A DNA stretch of 7,623 nucleotides. Origin: Candidatus Fermentibacterales bacterium. GTDB lineage: Bacteria; Fermentibacterota; Fermentibacteria; Fermentibacterales; JAFGKQ01. Below the pieces are notes generated by a model. It was not told the DNA's origin. It ran no database searches and saw only the letters and a program-made list of their open reading frames with translations. Below, piece after piece: positions 4,127 to 7,623 of this stretch. The stretch's first letter is position 1, and each line of letters begins with the position of its first letter. Location of the stretch: NCBI GenBank assembly GCA_016928495.1, contig JAFGKQ010000282.1:1-7623 (forward strand). Direction: 5' to 3'. A program made the translations under genes and the position numbers.

Positions 4127-6199
4127 CTACCTGATGATGACCATTCGCGTGGACGCCTCGATTCCCGACCCGCCCACGAGCACTACATCGTAGCAGCCCG
4201 TGGGGAGCTCCGTGGCTGCGAGCTGAACGCTGTCCTGAGCCGGACCCATCGTCTTTTCCAGCAGCAACCGACCGCTCATGTCATAGATGCGCACCGAGGT
4301 GCAGGCGGAGATGCCTGCACCGCCCGATGCGGCGATCTCGCAAGCCCCGGACGTTGGGTTGGGGTAGACGCGGAGCACCGTCCCAGGCTGAGTCCCGCCC
4401 TGGCCCGCTTCCGGCTCGATGCCCGTCTGGCCGGTGATAAAGAGCAGATAGGGGTCGGCAAGCAGGTTCAGCTCCTGTATCGAGAAGAGCCTCTTGGGGA
4501 CGGATGTAGGGTAGAGCCGGTCCTTGCTCGTCGCATGCGGGACTCCTAGGCGGCACAGACCTTCGACGAGCAGGTCCTCGGCGAAGTAGATGTCCAGGTA
4601 CTCGTTGGGGCCGAAGTTGGGCGGGTTGGCCCTTCCAACGCTGGAGTTGAAACGGACCGCGACCGCGCCACCCGATTGCCATCTCATGAGCCACTCCCCG
4701 AAGCAATCCTCGCACAACAGCGCACCCGGGTAGCAGGAGATCGACTGCCAGAGGGACAGCATCTCTCCGTTGGCCATCTCCGGGATCTGGTCCGTGCCGA
4801 ACATCAGCTCCCAGTCCGGCAGCATCCACCAGATCCCGGACGTGCTGCCGTGGCCTACGGGCTCGACGAATGCCACTCCATCGTTGAACAGCTCGATCTG
4901 GTTCTCGGGGTTCCAGCCGTGGGGATCCTCCAGCAGCACATCTACGTCCCAGTCCGGGGGTATATACTGGAGAAGGCTGTCGCACAGCCTGTCGCCATGG
5001 TACGAGTGGTCCGGAAAGAGGAGAGCGCCGCAGAGCAGTGCACGACTCCTCCATTCGCCCTCCGGGGGATCCGTCTCGTAGCCCAGGGTCTTCTCGACCA
5101 TGACCGAGACGTCGAACCGGTCAGAGGCGGGAAAGCGGCCGACGTAGATGTCGCTGTAGTAGTCCAGGCTGTCATCGGCCTCGCCGTACCTGTGGTTGCC
5201 GTTGGCATCCCAGGTGCCGTCCAGGTCGCTGAAGTAGAGGTCGGCGGTCTCGTCGAGCGTGTAGCCGTCCACGTACTTCGAGATCCTGACCGTTTCCTCG
5301 TCCTCTCCGACGATCAGTACATAGACGAGCCCTCGCTCGAGGAAGCTCTCCTTCAGGTAGTTGCGGATCTTCTCCGGTGAGTCCCACCCCGCGTAGCTCG
5401 ACTGGATCCACTCGAGAGGCACGAAGTCGGCCGAGAGACCCTCGTCGCTCCTGTGATCCACCAGCGGCTGGAGGAAGGGCTCGTAGGCCGCAGGCGCTAC
5501 GACTAGCCAGGTAGTGTCGTCGGGTCCATCCGGGCGGGTTGGAGGAGACCAGGCTTCGAGCATGCCCGGATTGTGTATCCAGGTCTCCAGGGACTCGGTT
5601 GCGACGTTGCGCTGGAGCACGGAGACCGCTGCCGGCACGGCGGCAGGGTCGTGCTCGTACCGCAGAACGAGCTCGGCGGAAGTGATGACCGAGAGCCTGC
5701 CGCTCAGCGGGTGGTACGAGAACGGCACGAAAGTGAACCCGGCAACCCTGAAACCGGCCTTGCTGCCGGTGGAGAGCCCGATCACCGGCTCTGCAGGGAA
5801 GGGAGCGTCCAGCAGGTACTCGACCGCCAGGTGATCGGAAAACAGAGCGGGCGGCTCCCCGACTATCGTGGTCATCACGGGGGCGATGGAGTAGTGGCCC
5901 TCCATCTCCACCCGTTCCAGGATCCTGACCTCGACATCGGCCAGTGATGTCCCCTGAGGGATGACCAGTGCATAGGGCAGGCCGGGCAGATCGGGATAGC
6001 CGTCGTCGAACGAGGTGCAACCACCGTCGAGCTCGAGAAGGTCATGTCCGAGATATTCCACCACCGCCACATCTGACGGTGGATCGAGTGAAAAACCTAT
6101 GCCCAGGGAGCCTGCATCAGGGGCTTTCTGGAAGAGGTGCATCAACAGGGGGAGGGCAACGGGCAGCGACACAAGACTGGAACGGAGCGTTCGCGGCAT
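4127..6199 (-). CDS. Secreted gingipain-type cysteine peptidase (family C25) with C-terminal type IX secretion sorting domain
   Basis: A 690-residue exported endopeptidase. Residues 1-20 are basic then hydrophobic, consistent with a signal peptide. Residues about 30-215 resemble the gingipain propeptide (VPFSYHPLSGRL, ELVLRYEH). The C25 catalytic region spans about 228-590: WLVVAP, YVLIVGED, DLYFSDLDGTWD (319-330) and DIYVGRFPASD, then the catalytic pair His450 (VEPVGHGSTSG) and Cys489 (SISCYPGA). Residues about 607-690 form a type IX (Por) sorting domain: LRVYPNPTSG, VRIYDMSGRLL, LPTGCYDVVL, ending MVIIR. Such tails direct passage across the outer membrane and surface attachment or release in bacteria with this system. 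Two more cysteines (496, 499) lie close to the active one. The start has GGTGAGG about nine bases upstream. It is 95 bases downstream of the DUF3160 gene on the same strand and ends 35 bases from the convergent PC4-like gene. The specificity (Arg/Lys as in gingipains or other) cannot be judged. Confidence 0.92.
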   Translation of the reverse strand: MPRTLRSSLVSLPVALPLLMHLFQKAPDAGSLGIGFSLDPPSDVAVVEYLGHDLLELDGGCTSFDDGYPDLPGLPYALVIPQGTSLADVEVRILERVEMEGHYSIAPVMTTIVGEPPALFSDHLAVEYLLDAPFPAEPVIGLSTGSKAGFRVAGFTFVPFSYHPLSGRLSVITSAELVLRYEHDPAAVPAAVSVLQRNVATESLETWIHNPGMLEAWSPPTRPDGPDDTTWLVVAPAAYEPFLQPLVDHRSDEGLSADFVPLEWIQSSYAGWDSPEKIRNYLKESFLERGLVYVLIVGEDEETVRISKYVDGYTLDETADLYFSDLDGTWDANGNHRYGEADDSLDYYSDIYVGRFPASDRFDVSVMVEKTLGYETDPPEGEWRSRALLCGALLFPDHSYHGDRLCDSLLQYIPPDWDVDVLLEDPHGWNPENQIELFNDGVAFVEPVGHGSTSGIWWMLPDWELMFGTDQIPEMANGEMLSLWQSISCYPGALLCEDCFGEWLMRWQSGGAVAVRFNSSVGRANPPNFGPNEYLDIYFAEDLLVEGLCRLGVPHATSKDRLYPTSVPKRLFSIQELNLLADPYLLFITGQTGIEPEAGQGGTQPGTVLRVYPNPTSGACEIAASGGAGISACTSVRIYDMSGRLLLEKTMGPAQDSVQLAATELPTGCYDVVLVGGSGIEASTRMVIIR

Positions 6200-6294
6200 G
6201 ACCAGCTACCTCACCCGGGCAGAACGAAGGAGACCTCTGACGAAAGAAGCATACGGTGTTTTCCAGCATCCCGCCAGCCGAGCGCGAGCGGGCT

Positions 6295-7623
6295 CTAGCG
6301 GTCCACCAACTCGTCCTGGGTCTGCAGGCAACGGTACCACCAGGGGCGCTCTATCTGGCCGGCATCGAGCAGGCCCTGCCATCTCTCGTCCGTAAGCCTC
6401 CTGGATGACGGCATCGTGATCTGGTAGAAGGACATGACCGGACCGGCGGCGAGCCCCAGCCTGCCCTCGGCGGTCTGGTAGACCACGACGGCCATGTCCG
6501 GATAGCCCGAGCCCACCTCGAGGACCTGACCCGAGGCCGCGTCCGTATGGACGTCCGCGACCAGGATCGTGGAGCCTTCGAGGGCCCTGCCCGAGGTGTT
6601 GGGCAGGACTGACTGGAGCTGGTCCGCGAACGACAGCAAGAACAGGCGCTCCGACTCCGTCAGGTCATCTCCTGCCAGTTCCTTCTCGCTGATGCCCTGC
6701 AGAACCTCCACTAGCGTCGATGCTTCTCTGATCGAGGCCGACATGTGCTCGTCCAGCATGCCCAAGGACTCCAGGCCCCTTTCCATCATGCCGAGCACTG
6801 CCCTGACTCCGGCGTATAGCTCCGGAACGGGCTCGACGTAGCCGGGCAGGGGCCGGAGGGGCGGAGCCGGGCCCCCGATGGGGAGAGTGTAGCTCTGCTT
6901 GACATAGAGGATGGTATCGTGCCTGAGCCCGGCCCATGATGCGAGCGCTGTGGACAGGGTCTTGAGCCCCCAGTCCGGCGATCTCATGAAGACGGGATAG
7001 CCGGGACCCGAGCCTGTTTCTCCTCCGTGCGCCTCGAGCTGGCCCGAGAGGAGGTCCAGCCAGCACATGTAGAGGTTCGACCGGAGCCCCGCGGACTCAC
7101 CCGCCTCGAACGACTCGCGCAGCCCCTCGAGGATCTCTCCGTAGCCGGCAAAGCCGGTCGCCCCTTTCTCCTCCAGCAGCGACAGAGCCTTTCCGGACCC
7201 GAGCATGGCGGCCACATCGAGGGCATCCGGCATCGTCCGCACGTCCCCGGAAGGGCCCGGCCCGACGCCGGGGTAGACGAGCCTGCCCAGCAGCTCGGAG
7301 TCGGGCTGGTAGCGCTGGCCGAGGAAGCGCATGCCAGCGGACTTCAGCAGGGCCAGCTCGAGCTGCTCGGGTCCCGCGTCTCCCTGGATGACGATCGCCC
7401 CCGTGCCTCCGTAGATGCGCTGTTCCGACAGCTCCTCGAGCGCCGGAAGGACCCCCCGGTAGAAGCTTGGAGTAGCGAGCTGGTTCGGCACGAGCACGTT
7501 GATATGGGTCGAGTCGAGCACCACCAGGTAGTCGGGGACCACCGGGTCGTCCGCGGTCCCGGCGAAGAAGGCGGTGGCCCCGTAGATGCGGTCCCATACC
7601 TGCTCGAGCGTCCTGCCGGAGGC
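6295..7623 (-). CDS. DUF3160 domain protein (partial, N-terminal part beyond right edge)
   Basis: The C-terminal 442 residues of a DUF3160 family protein; its function is unknown. The frame is open to the window edge, through sequence that itself fits the family (VWDRIYGATAFFAGTADD), so the GTG at 7542 is internal and not the start. Family landmarks in order are SWAGLRHDTILYVKQSYT (about 229-246), PGYVEPVPELYA (about 260-271), a helical segment, VADVHTD (about 355-361), LEVGSGYPD, and the closing RRLTDERWQ (about 408-416). Full-length members are commonly around 700-800 residues, so roughly the last 60 percent is probably present. Members I know of are typically exported, but any signal peptide lies outside this window and no transmembrane segment is visible here. 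It precedes the C25 peptidase gene by 95 bases on the same strand, so the two may be co-transcribed. No terminator is evident between them. Confidence 0.9.
   Translation of the reverse strand, partial: ASGRTLEQVWDRIYGATAFFAGTADDPVVPDYLVVLDSTHINVLVPNQLATPSFYRGVLPALEELSEQRIYGGTGAIVIQGDAGPEQLELALLKSAGMRFLGQRYQPDSELLGRLVYPGVGPGPSGDVRTMPDALDVAAMLGSGKALSLLEEKGATGFAGYGEILEGLRESFEAGESAGLRSNLYMCWLDLLSGQLEAHGGETGSGPGYPVFMRSPDWGLKTLSTALASWAGLRHDTILYVKQSYTLPIGGPAPPLRPLPGYVEPVPELYAGVRAVLGMMERGLESLGMLDEHMSASIREASTLVEVLQGISEKELAGDDLTESERLFLLSFADQLQSVLPNTSGRALEGSTILVADVHTDAASGQVLEVGSGYPDMAVVVYQTAEGRLGLAAGPVMSFYQITMPSSRRLTDERWQGLLDAGQIERPWWYRCLQTQDELVDR

Noticed and set aside
6200-6294. Terminator or strong promoter between the DUF3160 and C25 genes
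   Set aside because: There is only a weak TATGCT-like -10 with a poor -35 and no stem followed by a T-run, so the evidence is too thin to annotate either.

Overview
This is a GC-rich bacterial window with six protein genes, two of them cut by the window edges. The gene set is a cobalamin-dependent ribonucleotide reductase, a bacterial PC4-like protein, a gingipain-type (C25) peptidase with a type IX secretion sorting tail, and a DUF3160 protein. The last two suggest an uncultured lineage of the FCB group (Fermentibacteria/Cloacimonetes/Eisenbacteria-like) rather than a classic Bacteroidota genome. That placement is inference from gene content, not a phylogeny.

Left part (1-1088, minus strand): a compact regulatory operon. 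An ECF sigma factor is followed by a small zinc-type anti-sigma factor. Its Cys/His spacing (C-x25-H-x3-C-x2-C) equals that of the redox-sensing RsrA. A third gene then runs off the left edge and encodes a protein with one N-terminal membrane segment. All three are joined by 4-base ATGA stop/start overlaps, so they are probably translationally coupled.

Middle part (1089-4091, plus strand): the divergent intergenic region (261 bases) leads into a class II ribonucleotide reductase that makes deoxynucleotides without needing oxygen. Its upstream region is rich in possible control elements: a TTGACA promoter, two imperfect NrdR-box-like sites exactly 32 bases apart centre to centre, a perfect inverted repeat filling the -35/-10 spacer, and a 12-pair stem in the predicted mRNA leader. 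A small PC4-family single-strand DNA-binding protein follows with its own promoter-like sequence.

Right part (4127-7623, minus strand): a secreted C25 cysteine peptidase with a C-terminal type IX sorting domain. Upstream of it, on the same strand after a 95-base gap, is the C-terminal part of a DUF3160 protein that runs off the right edge. It converges on the PC4 gene across only 35 bases.

I see no CRISPR array, insertion sequence, tRNA, rRNA or phage gene. No clearly new system is visible. The best candidates for a second look are the control region of the reductase and the unrecognised third gene of the sigma-factor operon.
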